Numbered from the stretch's first letter, positions 11,704-24,855 are shown. The stretch is 64,000 nt of DNA from Ctenosaura bakeri (GCA_948474755.1 CAOLHI010004263.1:1-64000); one strand, 5' to 3'. Notes: generated by a model not told the origin, from the letters alone. A program made the numbers and translations.

Positions 11704-14333
11704 AGAAAGGATTCCAACTCCTTTTTATAGTCATACACATGAACATGTTTGAGTTTCCATGCAGTTCTCTCCTCCCCATAACCAGCTGCTGGTGTTGAGC
11801 AAGAAGCTTGCAGAACAAGAATCAGGAAACAGGCACGAAAGAAATTACTATGGCCAATTTACTGCAGTTCTTCCAAGTCTAATGGATCATCATGGGCAAA
11901 GTTGTCCAGGAAACTCCACAGTGCAGGAAACCTTAGAGATTCAATAGATAGGACAACCATGCCATTGATGGGTTCCCAGTTCTAACCATGTCAAATTTAA
12001 GCCACTGACGGTATATATGAAGTGGACCTGGACTTTCAGATTGAGTTGGAGAGCTGTAGCTTTAGAAGAGCAAACACACGAGGTTGATATGACATTAATT
12101 GAAATCATGGGAATCACTTCATAACAACCTTTAGAAGAAGACATGTGGAAAACAGTGCCTTGAAAATGTGTCTTCTCCCACATAACATCTGCCCCCTCCC
12201 CCAGCTATGTGGACTTCCAAAGTTAATATTTCCACTTGGATTATTTTAATTCTGAAAGCAATGCTGTATAGAGAAATCTCATGCTGGAAGATGCTTCAGC
12301 TGTTGGGAATGTTAAGCAATTTGCTGGGAGCCTCACAAGATGTTGGTCTAAGGTGGGACACTGAAGCCAAGCTTTGTCACGATACTGAATAGGGCCATAA
12401 CCACTGAACCAAAGGTAACTAATTTAGTTCTATATTTTTTCTCATCAAATAGTTTTCCTAGGGCTACTGTTCTACAAAATCAGTAAATAATCAGTAAGGA
12501 AAATCTGTTTAACTCCTTAGCCATATTTAGAGTAGAATTCCAGTTAGGATTCAAGTTAAGGTTCATGAACACCCATGGTGTTGGTTTAGGTAATGCTCTA
12601 TTTTGTCAACAATACATGCTTTTGTCTTTCTTAAGCACATTTCCCTCCAAACTCTAGTTCTTTCATTCTAAAGCTCTACACTGTCTTCATAATATTTATT
12701 TCAACATTTATACTTTGCTTTTTTGTGATCAAAATCAAACTCAAGATAGATTATTAAATGAAAAGAAGAAATCATCCAAAATTAAAAACAGCCTTCAATC
12801 TTGGCCTTCTTACTGGCAGCAGTAAGAATACAAAATTATTTCCCAGACTTTGAAAAATTGTAGCTTTGCAGCATAATGTTTTTTCAATCTGAATCCAATC
12901 AGCAGTGTTTTCTTTATTTTTAAAGTTCTTCAAACTCTGTTGCAGCTAAAACAGTATGTTGTATGGAGTCTATGAACTTCTGAGGCTTCCTGTAACATTC
13001 TAAAATCCAAAAATTACCTTTCATTCCTTTTACCACAATCTTGCACCACTGGGAGCTAAACAGAAAATGAAAAGTGCAGAAATTGCCAGTTGATTTGTAA
13101 AGGTCACCCATACACAATAATTTTGATTACTCTGATTCATCTCTCAAAAGAATAAGTATAGAGGAAAATGTGTCCTGAATTTAACACCAGGAGATTTGTG
13201 CAGGCTCTCAGCAGGTTGTACTAAGAATATGGGATAAAACCAATTAAAACCAAATGTAAAACTCAGTACATGGTCCACATCATGGATTTATCTCATGCAC
13301 CTAACATCAGGATTTGCTGGTAATCTCCTGCCACAGGGTGACAAATCTACTTCAGAGTTTACCATTGCTCTCTGTGTAGATGCTCCATGCTGAACGGGAG
13401 CTTCGCTAATGATTATGAACTGGTTCCTGTTGAACTCAGGGCAGCTGCAGGAAGGGAAGTAGCAAAATCAAGAGTGGATTCTCCTATACAAGGAAGCAAA
13501 TCCATCTGCTGTCCTGCCTGTTGTTCCCTCTCAGTGTACACACAAAGCACACTTGCCATTACCAAGGCTAGAAGTTATTATACTTCCTATTTTCTAATCC
13601 AGCTCAGGCCTTTGACAAGAGTATTGGTCAATGGCACCATGGATGGTCCATGCAATCAAGGATGACATCAAAGGACAATGCTCCAAACTTCCACTGTTCC
13701 CTTCAAACACCCTGCTCACCACAATGTTGCTGCTTCCATCACTATTAAGTATTTAGATGTGATGTAACAGGCCAAGTAGAATAGATGGAGAGATGACATA
13801 GAGGTACCAAAAGCAAAGGAAGAAAGGCAGATAGTGGTAATCCCTAGCAGCCTCCCTCAGCAGTAAGTTCCCTGGAGACTGAGAGTACAAACTTGACTGT
13901 GGCACTTCCAAGCAGTTTGGGCCATGCAACGGACTCTCCCATATCAACATTAGAAAGATTCTGACCTCTGTTGTCAGCATCAGCATCACAGGTTGCACTA
14001 CATCCAGTAGTCTCTTGTAAATAGCAGCTTCACAGTGGGAATTGGTTTAAGCCCTTGAGCACCTATTTCATTTTGTAAAAAAGTACATTTACTAGCAGAA
14101 ATACCCTGCTTTGCATAACTCAGAAACTCATGTTTCCTCCCACCTATCCTTCTATTTTTTTTCTTGCCCACTAAGCTGTTTGGTTTTTGTCTCTCCTTTC
14201 TCACGCAGGTGCTTTTTTATCCTCCCGTTATTTGCCCACACAAATTATATCTCCACTTTACATTTTGGTGTTTATTCTCTCTCTCCTCCACACTTTTACA
14301 TTCTTGTTGGCCTTTTTCCTCCTCCACCCTTGT

Positions 14334-14355
14334 GCTCTCTCTCTCTCTCTCTCTC
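14334..14355. repeat. CT microsatellite
   Basis: A (CT)11-type run in a longer pyrimidine-rich tract (about 14150-14360). Confidence 0.95.
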
Positions 14356-14362
14356 CATTTTG

Positions 14363-14475
14363 TGATGAATTCTTATTAGGGAGCTCTGACACCTTGTGAC
14401 TGAGGATGATACTGCAAAGCTACAGAGAGATTTCAGATTGACTAAAATGACTTGATCCATATTTTTTAAAAATGA
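14363..14475 (+). repeat. Direct repeat, copy 1 of 2 (unclassified)
   Basis: Shares an ordered block with 15823-15935: an AATTCTT-TTAGGGA motif, then CTG-CACC-TGTGACTGA-GATG-TACTGCA, then matching positions into an A/T-rich tail. Both copies follow long pyrimidine-rich tracts. The pair is 1.46 kb apart and flanks GC-richer DNA, so they may be remains of two LTRs. Family unknown. Confidence 0.4.
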
Positions 14476-14514
14476 CACACCTTTAGTATTCACCCTAGGG
14501 TCCCCTTAGTATAA

Positions 14515-14536
14515 ATGGCCAGTTTAAACTGGCCAT
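14515..14536. repeat. 22-bp perfect palindrome
   Basis: ATGGCCAGTTT followed by AAACTGGCCAT, perfectly self-complementary with the centre at TTTAAA. It stands alone just past direct repeat copy 1. No protein-binding role can be claimed. Confidence 0.85.
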
Positions 14537-15822
14537 GTATTCTGACCTAGCCAGAAAGCTCCTTCAGTAAGGATGATGATGAGCCCCTAACTGAGGAACT
14601 GGCTGAGCCTATGGACTTGGGATTCTCAGGGATACAGAGACTGCACTTCTGGCCACAGGCACCCTTACCCTACAGTTAGATAAGGAATTTCAACCATGGG
14701 AGGAATCCCATAGGAAGGCTCAAGGCTAGCAAAAAAAGGGCTTGACTACAGAGGAGATCGTCTCCACAGAAGAGTACTCCTCACAGTAGGAGGTCTTTGC
14801 AAGCATACTGTGATAGATGCTGCTGCTGTGATTGAGGAGCAACTGATTGTGCATGGGACCGAGCCAGTGAGTGGGATGATGCTTCTGAGATCGAGGAGCA
14901 ACTGACTGTGCCAAGGACTGGGCCAGTGAGTGAGCAAACTGGTCTGCAAACATCCCCTGCACTGGAAGGTCAAACAGAGACAGAGTTGCCCCAGCCAGCT
15001 CATAACAGAGAGACAACAAGCAGTGATGCAGAAGAGTGGCAGCCACCTGTGCCCACCAGTCCTCAATCATGAAGAAGACTGAAATGGGCTGCTCAGAGGG
15101 AGGCTGCGTGGACCATGTTGAGGAAACAATAACAAGTGGCACCTGTTCACAGTGGCTATTTCAGTCTGCCAGCGTGGCTGCTCTTTGCTTGCAGCAAATT
15201 ACTAGCAAGACCTCACAACCTTCGTGTCTCCTACTCCCTGAAACCCTCCGGATGGATCTCCACCTTATGAACCTTTGGACTGGACCTTGACCTGGCTCAG
15301 CTTGTGTTTTCCTGGTGTTTGGTATATTCAGACTCTCCTTGAAAGTATTCCTGACCTCCCTTGCTGGCTGTGGCTCAGCAGGGAGAGAGTTCTGACACAT
15401 ACAATGCTACTCCCAGGGAGACTTCATGGCCCTATTATTGGACCATGTGCCTATTCTTGGCCCCTCCCTCTGCATTATGCTTGACTGGTGGATGTGGGTG
15501 GCTGGTCTTGACTTTGGACTCTTAGACGCCACTACAGGGCTCTGTCTTACTCGAAAAAGGATGCTTCATTTTGTACTCTTGGTACTATGGTAGGGAGAGA
15601 CATACTTCTTGCTGGTATAGAAACAGTTACCTTTCTATCCCACCTTTCTTCCAATGATTCCTATGGTACACAGAGCTTTCTTCATCTCTATTCTATTCCT
15701 TCTACTCTTTTCCTTTCATACTGGGGTTCTTCTTCTCCTCCATTCCATTGTTTACATTTAGTTTTTCTCATCCCTCCACTTACCAGGCAGCAGACCTTTC
15801 CACTCTCCTTTGTACCTTTTTG

Positions 15823-15935
15823 AAAAATTCTTCTTAGGGAATTCTGCCACCATGTGACTGAAGATGGTACTGCAGATTACATACAATTCTCAATTAACTT
15901 AAGTCACTTAACCATTTTAAAAGTGACTGCCCTGA
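15823..15935 (+). repeat. Direct repeat, copy 2 of 2 (unclassified)
   Basis: Counterpart of 14363-14475 (AATTCTTCTTAGGGAATTCT, then CACCATGTGACTGAAGATGG). See that entry for the LTR-pair possibility. Confidence 0.4.
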
Positions 15936-18838
15936 TGTGTTCAAATCCAAGAAACTCCTTAATATGCTCGCAAGTTTTAAGTGTCTAGGCTATATCATCT
16001 TGCAGCTGTGGTGGAGAGCAGACACACACATTTTGATTTCTTCCATTCTTGCATATAAGCAAAGAAAAAAGGAGAATGACATTTTCTCCCTTGATGGACA
16101 AGATTACGAGAGCTTTTGCACAGTTTGATGATTTCTTGTACATCTTGGCAAAAAATCACCTGTGTAAAAACCAAAGCTTTCTTTTAATACAAGAACTATT
16201 CTTGTGCAGAAAACAATGCCTTTTCTACAACAGATACTGGCTATAATTCTATTGTTAGTTCTAATTATATTAAGACAACTGAATCAATTATATATACCCA
16301 TGTGTTGATTCACCTTTCAATGGATGTACTCTATTTAGGGCTTTCAACGGCATTGCAGTCACACTTTTCTATACAAAAATATCTTCTGTGCAAAAATTAT
16401 GAATGTGAAAAAACTCTATGGTTGTTAACCCCCCATGAGAAAAAAACATGAATATTCTTAACATGTCTAGACACATTTTTTTCTCAGTAGAGATGAATTA
16501 CATTTCTACCTTGAATTTCCTCCAATGTTGCACAATGGTGTGCGTGGTTTTCTGTTTCTCCATTTTATCTTCACAACAATCCTTAGAGACAGATCAGGCT
16601 GAGAAAGTCTAAGCTGTCATCCGGTGCCTACTGGTTGGCTCAGTTAGGGCTTGAACTAAAGTTCTGCCCTAATCACGACAGTTTTCTATCTCCAGAATGC
16701 ACAGGGGCCACATGAAGTATGCTCCATCAATACAAATGCCTCTTGAACTACCAGAACTGAAGTCCAACAATTAATCATAATATTGACACTATTGTCCCAA
16801 TTGTTACCTCCTCCACATACTTTGCCATGCATTGGCTACAAGGGGAGAGGGAGGTCCATTTTGCTAGTTGGATGATATTTCTGTAAAGTTTTTTGGGGGA
16901 GGAAGGGTTGAGCTAGGAGAAGTTACTTGGTTAATTATACGTAACTAAGTAGCTGAAACAAAATTACAGCCAATATTCCTAGCTGAATTAGTTCTCAAAG
17001 GAAGCAACAAGCAATTTTAGCAATTTTCAGCCAACTGTGAGAAAGTCAGGAATTTTGTTTGCTTTATCTTAATGCTGTTTTACTTTGTTGTTACATTTTA
17101 AATTGTGGCACTTCCAAGAGGATGGAACTGGAACACTGACATTGTTTCGCAGGTCATGTATACATGGGTTTCCCTTTATCCTATGACCCCATGCAATGAA
17201 AACACTGATGGAGGTCTAAAATACTGCACTGCAAATATTGCATAGTCGTTGCCTGGCTAGACTCTCAGTCTACTGTTTCAAAATCCTCTGCAGAAAATGG
17301 CTGACAAAGGTGTAGAATATAAAATGCTTAAAATATAAACACACATGCTATTAATAATAAAGCACTAACCAACTGCAAGGAAAGTAAAATAGTACAGGCT
17401 TTTTGTCTCCTTTGTTAAACTAAGCTAGGATATCCAGATTAAAATTCTACATACAGAAGCCATCTCAACTAGCAGTTGCATTTTATTTCAACACTGATTA
17501 CAGGACAGTGTCCTCCAAGGTCCCAGACAGTAGCAGATTAGTTGGACAGTCTATGAGAAAAATATGCAGCTCTGTCTTCCAAAGCCTCCTCATTCACTTC
17601 TCTGCCTAGCACCTGCTCACTGCTTACTCAACCAAACGCTGCAGTAAAGTAGCACTGGTGCCAGTGAATATTAGGGGAATAGAACAATGCAGGCATATGG
17701 TCTCAAGCTCTTCCCAAAAGCTCACATTGTGCCCCAGAGGAACAAGTTGTCTAAGCCAGCCAGCCCAAGCTAGCAAAAAGGAAGCAAAATTCGTAGAGTT
17801 TGGATAGTGAGTGGCAGCTTCTATGTCACTGGAGTGGTAAATCTACTCCAGATATGACATTTAAAGGAGCTCTCCAAGGTACTTAACCTTTTTGGGGGCT
17901 ACAGTTCAGAAGCTTGGAGAGCCCTTTGAATGCTGGAGTTGAAAGCTGGACTGGACTCACTGTCCCTCTGACAGCAGCACCCCCAGCTGCCACTGCAGGC
18001 AGGTGGGAATGACTGGTGGTGGTGGGGAACTCAGGAGAAACAAAAATCTGCCCGCAGTGGCTATCCCATTTTACCTAATAGACTCAGAGATTGCAGAAGT
18101 TACATTTTGGATCACAACTCCTAGAATTGTCCAGCCAGCATGGAGTATTTCCAGAATCAGTAGCCAGATTCTAGGAAATGCAGTTCAAACAAGAACTTCT
18201 TCAAGGTCTGAACAGCCCTGCCCTTCATTGTGGAGACTGAGTAGTCGTCTATGGAACTTTAGAGGGCCCCAGCCCCAGCCCCAGCCCCAGTCCGTTAATA
18301 CTTTTGGGGAAAAAAACATTAAGCTAAAAATGCTACCCCTGATAAGGACTATACAGGACAGATTTGCTTCATTTTCCCCCACCACCTTCCCTGGTCATTT
18401 TTCATCAGAAGTCTTACTCTAATTAGGAATTAAACCTATGTATTTCTTAAGTGTCATGAAACCTGGCTGAGAAAAATCTTTGACCAAGAAGAATATTTGC
18501 ATTTTGGGACTTACTCTGTGCAATGACAATTTTTCAGAGAATCCAGCACTTTGTGCTAAACACAGAGCAAGTCTCCTGAAAAAATTATGTTTGGAATTCG
18601 GCATGGGATCTCCACCTTTGTAAGTGGGCTCAAATGTGAGGGAAATCAAATTGAATAGTTTCACAATGTCTATATTCACCTAGGGGCTGCCATGATGTTA
18701 CAAGATGCAGGTTTTCTTTGTGCAATGGTAGCCAATGGAATGAGTGATACAGCTCTCCTAATGTGCAATGGTCATTGATCCATGCCGTGGCACTCCTGAT
18801 GCACATCCAGACACAAGGTAGGAAATGCCACAGCCCAT

Positions 18839-18978
18839 CAGAAGTACCCAATGTGCATTACAATTGCCCAATGTGCATAAGAAGTGTCCAACACATGTCA
18901 GAAGCATCTGATGCATATCAGAAATGGCTGATGCTCATCAGCAGCATCAGAAGCACATAAGAAGCACTTGATGCACAC
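18839..18978. repeat. 20-bp minisatellite, seven units
   Basis: Seven head-to-tail units of exactly 20 bases, for example CAGAAGCATCTGATGCATAT at 18899-18918. Each starts near (C/A)AGAAG and ends near GATGCACAT. The units have diverged but the spacing has no insertions or deletions. The array stops just before the Tigger-like MITE. Confidence 0.8.
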
Positions 18979-19014
18979 TGGACACTCTCTAGTCCCCACA
19001 TGTTCAACTTTATA

Positions 19015-19514
19015 CACTTGGCTCTCCACATTCATGGGTTTGACTTTCATGGGCTTTATTCTATGTGAGTTTCTTCAACCACTGTGCCCCATCTCAGATA
19101 CTTCTTTTCTGAGGGAATCTTCTCTCTCAGTGGCTTCAATCAGGCTGTGCAGGCCTTTAAAAACCTGTCTCTGGCCCTTCTCCTCCATCACCATCTGCTG
19201 CCTGGCCAGCTAAGGACAGCTTGCAGACCAACTTCTCAGCACCACAAACTCTCTCTTGATGCCCCCACACACACCCAAGGAAGGAGATGGGCAAGAGAGA
19301 GGAAGTATAGGGCCACCATGCTGGCCTACCCCCTTCCCTCTCCTCTCCCTGACCTGGTTTTCACCCTGGGTGCCCATTCTCTCCACCATGCCTTAGCCTC
19401 CTTCCCAAAGACACACACACATACACACACACACACTTATTTTGATATTTGCAATTTATTCGCTTTTGTAATGGTTCTGTGCCCCTAACCCTTGCAAATG
19501 TGGAGAGCCAACTG
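19015..19514. mobile_element. Tigger-like (Tc1/mariner) non-autonomous element, 500 bp
   Basis: Inverted ends CACTTGGCTCTCCACATT (left) and, complemented from the right end, CAGTTGGCTCTCCACATT. Both sides are bounded by TA (19013-19014 and 19515-19516), the Tc1/mariner target duplication. The CAGTTGGCCCTCC-type terminus is that of Tigger (pogo) elements. A related copy in reverse orientation is at 37685-38128. A CA microsatellite lies inside (about 19411-19436). No transposase coding remains. Confidence 0.8.
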
Positions 19515-20556
19515 TAATTCACTATCAAAGATTATTTCAATTTCTTCAACATAGCTACAGATTAGTAAAATTATGAAACATAGACCATGATACAGAATGT
19601 CAGTCAATATTTCTGCAGAGAAATATCTTTTACACAGAAATGCTGTTTTCTGCGTCAAACTACTGCATGTAAAATTTTGCACAGCTAAGTTCCAAAATGC
19701 AAATAATCTCTGAAAACCACACAATTTTCAAAGACTTTCTTGTAGCCTGAAGAGAATTGCTAAAATTATTCATTGCTTCCTTTGAGAAGAAATTAACAAA
19801 GAATTACATCCCTATCACTCACACACTGCCTTCATGTCAGGGGATGCCGGCGTGCATTTCTCTGTCTCCAGCCTCTTTTGCATCTCCTGAAACTATGTGT
19901 TTTGATTTGGAGTGTCTTCTACGGCTGTAATCAATAATTAAATGTAAACCTGTCCTTCCCCAACTCAAATCTCCTCCCACAGTAATAAGCAAGAGCTCCC
20001 TCTATTCAAGCAGCTGCAGGAAGCTACGATGCAGAGTGCTGTATCATATCAAGAAGAAAAATATGATGGGGAAGGGAAGTACAACATGGAAAAAAGATAA
20101 GAAAGCCGAGGACTTTGTTAAATTAAAGGTCATATCACATTGTCTATCAATATGTATATATAGAAAGGCCTCTGCAGTAATTGTACAACATTTAGCTCAC
20201 TGATACTCTACCACGGCAGTTTTTTTTAAAGTACATTTCTCTTATAAAAGGGTGAGGATATGAGATAAAATGGTGGCTTGCAGCTCCTAAAAGCCCAAGC
20301 TGTTCTACTTTTTTCTGCATAATTTTGCAGTTCTCTCTGTTTTTTTCTGATTCTAATAGCCCTATTCTAAGGACACAGTTTCTACCTACAGGGGAAGGGT
20401 GTGAGTACCACAGTTCTGTCACCACTGTTCCCATTTTCATCACTTTCCATAGGCAGAGGCTGGATATATATCACTCTATGTATGATGACTCCTCATGTGA
20501 TTTAGAAATCTGAGAAAAAACGGGTTCTAAAATTGTGCAAAGAGCCTCCTCAGATA

Positions 20557-20782
20557 CAGCAGTCGCTGTTGTATGCCTTCAAGCCATTTCTGACCCTATG
20601 GCAACCCTATCATGGGGTTTTCCTGGCAAAATTTGTTCAGAAAAACCTTGCTGTTGCCTTCCTATGATGCTGAGAGAGTGAGACTTGCTCAAGATCACTC
20701 AGTGGGTTTCCACAGCTGAGTGGAGATTCAAATCCTGGTCTCCTAGAATCCTAATCCAACATTAAAACCATTACACTGGCTC
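20557..20782 (-). mobile_element. tRNA-derived SINE (squamate type)
   Basis: Read on the minus strand it opens GAGCCAGTGTAATGGTTTTA (tRNA A-box region) and carries a B-box-like GATTTGAATCTCC. It then has GAAACCCACTGAGTGATCTT and GCAAGTCTCACTCTCTCAG, and ends with GGCTTGAAGGCATACAACAG. This is the layout of the common squamate tRNA SINEs. It is a decayed copy, not a tRNA gene. Confidence 0.8.
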
Positions 20783-20822
20783 AGTAGACAAGAGCAGACT
20801 GTCCCTCATAGGTCGTTAGGCC

Positions 20823-21000
20823 TTTTTCATACTATACAATTATAATGCTTTAATATCACTTTAACTGGCATGGCACCATCCTAGAGAATCCTGATTTGCA
20901 GTTTTGTAAAGCATTTAGATTTCTCAGAGAATTCTAGTGCCTCATCAAGCTACGTATTCCAGAATCCCACAGGATGCCCTTTGGAGAGATATAATTTTTG
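20823..21000 (+). mobile_element. Family A MITE-like repeat, partial copy
   Basis: Carries the family wording CACTTTAACTGGCATGGC, CCTAGAGAATCCTGATTTGC and TCTCAGAGAATTCTAG. Related copies lie near 25117, 25796 and 28028. The right end is missing or too diverged to see. Confidence 0.55.
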
Positions 21001-22299
21001 GGGTTTCCTCCTGCCCCAAGGATATCCGCCCTTCTGAATCTCCCAGTGTTTCTGCTGTCACCAGCACTTTGTATGTTAATTGAATAATTGAGTGAAACTG
21101 GGTGATATCAGGCTGTTTGCTCCCCTCTACATTTGCAGGGCCAAAAACATGTTCACATATGAACGCTTTTGTGCTGCTATTGTATTTGGCATTTGATTTT
21201 TCATGTATTTATTTCATCTCTCTGCCACTATTTTGAAAATAGTCCATGCTTGCACACAAAGGACTGCTCTAGGACCCTGACCACCTGAATCCAGCCTTTG
21301 TGTTAGCTCATCCCTAACTCCTTCCCATTCTTCCGGTATTGATCCCTACAGGAAAGTTTCATTTCTTAGGAGCAGACTGAACTTCTAAGACCTTATAACC
21401 ATTGTTACCACACCTTACACCCCCGCCCTTCTGGATAGCAAAATTAGTAAGAAATTTCATTTTCTTATATAACTAGAAACTAATGGTTGGAAAACATGTG
21501 GCAGAAGGACACTGACTGCAAGCGCGTGCTAGATCAGGACGATCTCAGCATGGCCAGGTTATAAATTCAAGAAGATTAGATGGAAATTTCTGATGTTAAT
21601 GGGTTTGGGATAATCCTCTCAACAATCTGACCTCCAAATACAATCGAAGATGAAACTGTCCAGGTGAAACAGTCAAGCACCCCTGCTGTGAACATATCCT
21701 ACAGAAACCTTCCTTATTCATTTATCTGACTAAAATATTAAGATACTATGACTCCCACCAAAGCTTGTCACCTAGAGTTGAGACAATCAGTCCGCTCTGA
21801 ACCGCTCTGTTTGCTCTGCCAGAAAGCAATTAACACAGAAAGCATTAACTTCAGGGTAGGAAATAAGGTATAAAAACCCCACCTCCAGCACAGGTAATTT
21901 GCCAGCATTTTGGGCATCACGCTGCACCCCAGAGTCCTGATCCTCCCTGTTGCCCTCAAACTCCTGTTTAAGCCACTTCACTTAAATCTTCCATTTTAGG
22001 ACTGGTAAATATCACCTTTTCAACCAAAAATATCTCTCTATCCAATCTTTTTTGCCTTTTCCTTCAGTAGCCTTCTATGGTTCTGAGATTGCTTGATTTC
22101 TTGTATATGTCTATTAATTTCCAATAAAGTACTCTGCTAACTTCTAACTGGAGTCATCTCTACAGTTAGTACTGGTATGAACAGGTGAAAAGATCTTGCG
22201 TTACTCTCTTCTCACAGGCCTCCTTTGAACTAATAATTCCTCATACCCTAAGGAGATGCTGACGCTGCTGGTAAGGTCCCCCATCTTTTAGAGTAACAT

Positions 22300-22675
22300 C
22301 ATACCCTCCAACTGTCCTCATTTAGCAGGGACAGTCATGATTAATCATCTGTCATCCCACGTTTCAATTGCTTTTCAGATGTCCCACTTTTCCTCTCCTT
22401 CTCTCATTTCCCCCTGTGTCCTCAGGCAATTTCAACTGACCCAAACTGAGTTCAAAATGCAAAAGTAGTTTGCACTCAACTCAGCCACAGGGAGAGGAGA
22501 CGAGGTGGTGGAACCTGCCCCTTCCCAGCAGACTCAGGACAAAGCAAACTGCTACAGCATCTCCCTTTGCTTGTACTTTCTTCCTCATTAATAACTTTTG
22601 CCATTTTAACCACACCTTGATGTTGCTTAGCTGCACATGTCCCAGTTTTCATCTGTGAAATGTTGGAGAGTGTCT
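22300..22675 (+). mobile_element. Family D MITE, full copy (~376 bp)
   Basis: Starts CATACCCTCCAACTGTCC. The far end, TGTTGGAGAGTGTC, is its near inverted complement. The interior matches copies at 46194-46572 and 32690-33000 in order: CAAACTGAGTTCAAAATGCA, AAAGTAGTTTGCACTCA, CTGCTACAGCATCTCC, TTCCTCATTAATAACTTTTG, CACACCTTGATGTTGCT. No coding. Confidence 0.75.
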
Positions 22676-23589
22676 AGGGAATATGGTGTAGCTCAAGTTT
22701 TCTAATAAATAAATAAAGTTCCTGGGGTTTATAGCAACCCCAGGTGGGTTGCAATTAGGGGTCACATTTTGTAACAGAGTTATGTAGAGCGTATCAACCC
22801 CATCAACTGTTAGTGCAAGGACTGTAACATGGCTATTCACAGCACAAGCCAATCTGCAAGAAGGAAGGTCACTGCTTGGGTAAACCAAGGCAGATCAAAA
22901 CAATAACAATGTTAAAAGGGAACAGAGCCAAAGGGGGGCTGCGCAAATGGAGAATGGCATTTAAGAGATAAAAATCTGTTCTCCATCAGTAGCGCAGCAA
23001 GAAGAGTAGCCCTTGGCCAGAGAAAGCTTTAGACTTTCAGCTACGTCTAAAAGTGGCATTTCGATTTGTGTATTTTATGCCTTGCAGATATTTGACTATA
23101 AAAGAATAATACATTTCAAAATGAAAGGTTTAAACTTGTACTTGTCGGCTGTTCTTTGTTTTATTCCACTTTTTTTCTTGTTTTAAGGCTTTTAGCAAGA
23201 CAGAACAGAAACTGTAAATCACAATAGCAGAAGCTCAGGGTGGTTTTTTCTTTAAACAAAAATATTACAGAGGTACTTGAGGTTTCTGCAAGTGAGTGGC
23301 TTGCAACTTGTTCTAGGGATGCAGTTGCTGTTAAGATTATTAATTACTTTTGCATAAAATTTATTAGGTGGATTGCTGAAAGGATGGCAGGGAGTGCTAT
23401 CTTCTACTATTATTTATTAAAGTCACATCCGTGCTGCCTGCCCATTGATCTGCACAAGAAAATCAAGATTATGGAACGTAATAGGAGAGCTACAGATCCT
23501 GGCTAGGTCAGCAATTGGTCCACAACTTGACGGAAAAGTAGAGCTGGATCTTCCTTCCAATTCTGTCAGTTGGTGCCAGCTAGTGTCAC

Positions 23590-23925
23590 AGAAGCAGTAA
23601 GTTGGAGGGGTTCTCATAAATCTTCTAGTCCAACCCAAAATCATGCCAGAATCCAGTTAATGTTCTCCTGAGAGGTAGGCCTCCAACTTCACTGAAGAAG
23701 AGTCTATCCTCATATGAGAGAGACTATTCTACTGTCAAACAGCTCTTACCACAATGAAGTTTTTCTTCATGTTTAGTCAGCATCTCCATTATGAATTTTG
23801 ATTATAAAAATCACTGATTCAGGGCCTAGCCTCTGGAGTAGCAGAAAATAAGCTCCATTCCACCTTCTATATGACATCCTTTCAGATGAGTAAAAATGGT
23901 TGTCATATCGCCTCTCCATCTTCTC
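23590..23925 (-). mobile_element. CR1 LINE 3' fragment (old copy)
   Basis: Minus-strand match to the CR1 3' region: AGTCCAACCC, CTACTGTCAAACAGCTCTTAC and a GTAGCAGAAAATAAGCTC block appear in the order seen in the other CR1 pieces here, but more diverged. Confidence 0.65.
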
Positions 23926-23927
23926 TT

Positions 23928-24170
23928 CCACATATCTTCCAACTGTTCCTATTTGGGATGGACAGTCCTGATAAATCCTCGGTTGTTGTTTTTTTCAGCT
24001 GCTTATAAAAGCATCCCAGTTTCTCTTTCCTCCTTCCACTTCCCTCCCTTCAGAGGGATCATGAATGTGGAGATGGTCTTGATCCTTCTTCTTCCAACTG
24101 CAGGCAGTGGATCTCATCCAGAAGACATTATGGGAACAAGTGGTGGCAGAAGTCAGAAACAATGAGTGGA
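23928..24170 (+). mobile_element. Family D MITE, partial copy
   Basis: Left half only: CATATCTTCCAACTGTTCC, then GGGATGGACAGTCCTGATAA, TTTTTTCAGCTGCTTATAAA and TTCTCTTTCCTCCTTCCAC. Identity is lost after about 24060. Confidence 0.55.
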
Positions 24171-24250
24171 TTTAGACTGAGGGGACATGGACACTGAAAG
24201 GGGTGGGTGCTCCCAATATTTCATGGGCGAGTGTGAATCCGTCCCACTAT

Positions 24251-24855
24251 TGCACCCCCATTTAATGCTCTTTATGAGCTCACACAGGCATGTGTAGGCT
24301 TAATCTAGCAGTGGACAACCTACCCATCTATCTACCCCATTTTCAGCTGTACATCAGCCAAAATGGTGACTGAAAGTGATATTATGTCACTTCCCATCAC
24401 CATGTTGGCTGAAATATGGTTGAAAAAAAAAGAAAAGGAAGAAGAAAGAAGTGATTTGCAGGGGAGACATTGGAGGAAGGATACCTGCTGAGGCTTTGGT
24501 GTGCTTTTTGAATGAAAATCATCATAATGTCACACTGATTTTTTTTTATTCTTTAGAAAAAAATATTAGGCTAAAGAGGCTTTTGTACACTGATGGGCAT
24601 TTCTGGGGTGGCAATAGGGGGGTTTAGGGGTGCTTACTGTCCACAGCCAACTCTCTTCCTACCCTTGGCTCAATTAGAAAAGGGCCTAGTCAAGCTATGC
24701 TTCGTTTCTATAGTCCTCCTACTTATTGTGTATGGAGTTTCTGTACCGACCAGGCTTGTCCTATCCTGCAATAAAATAGATACCATTTTTACTTAAGGCT
24801 TTGTCTGTGCCCTTACACTAATTTCTCTCTGTGATGAGCATTAAATGGGGGTGCA
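24251..24855. repeat. Perfect 20-bp inverted repeat 605 bp across
   Basis: TGCACCCCCATTTAATGCTC at 24251-24270 is the exact complement of 24836-24855. The match does not extend inward or outward. It may be a decayed element's ends or a local inversion trace. A second, small perfect stem (ATTTTTGCCCT with AGGGCAAAAAT) lies just outside, near 24879-24902. Confidence 0.7.

Noticed and set aside
14746..15142. Overlapping 106- and 138-residue minus-strand open frames
   Set aside because: No recognisable domain, no splice context. They lie in probable decayed retroelement leader sequence.
20557..20782. tRNA gene
   Set aside because: A- and B-box-like words exist but there is no cloverleaf; the long SINE body and tail identify a SINE. 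The same applies to 54402-54620.
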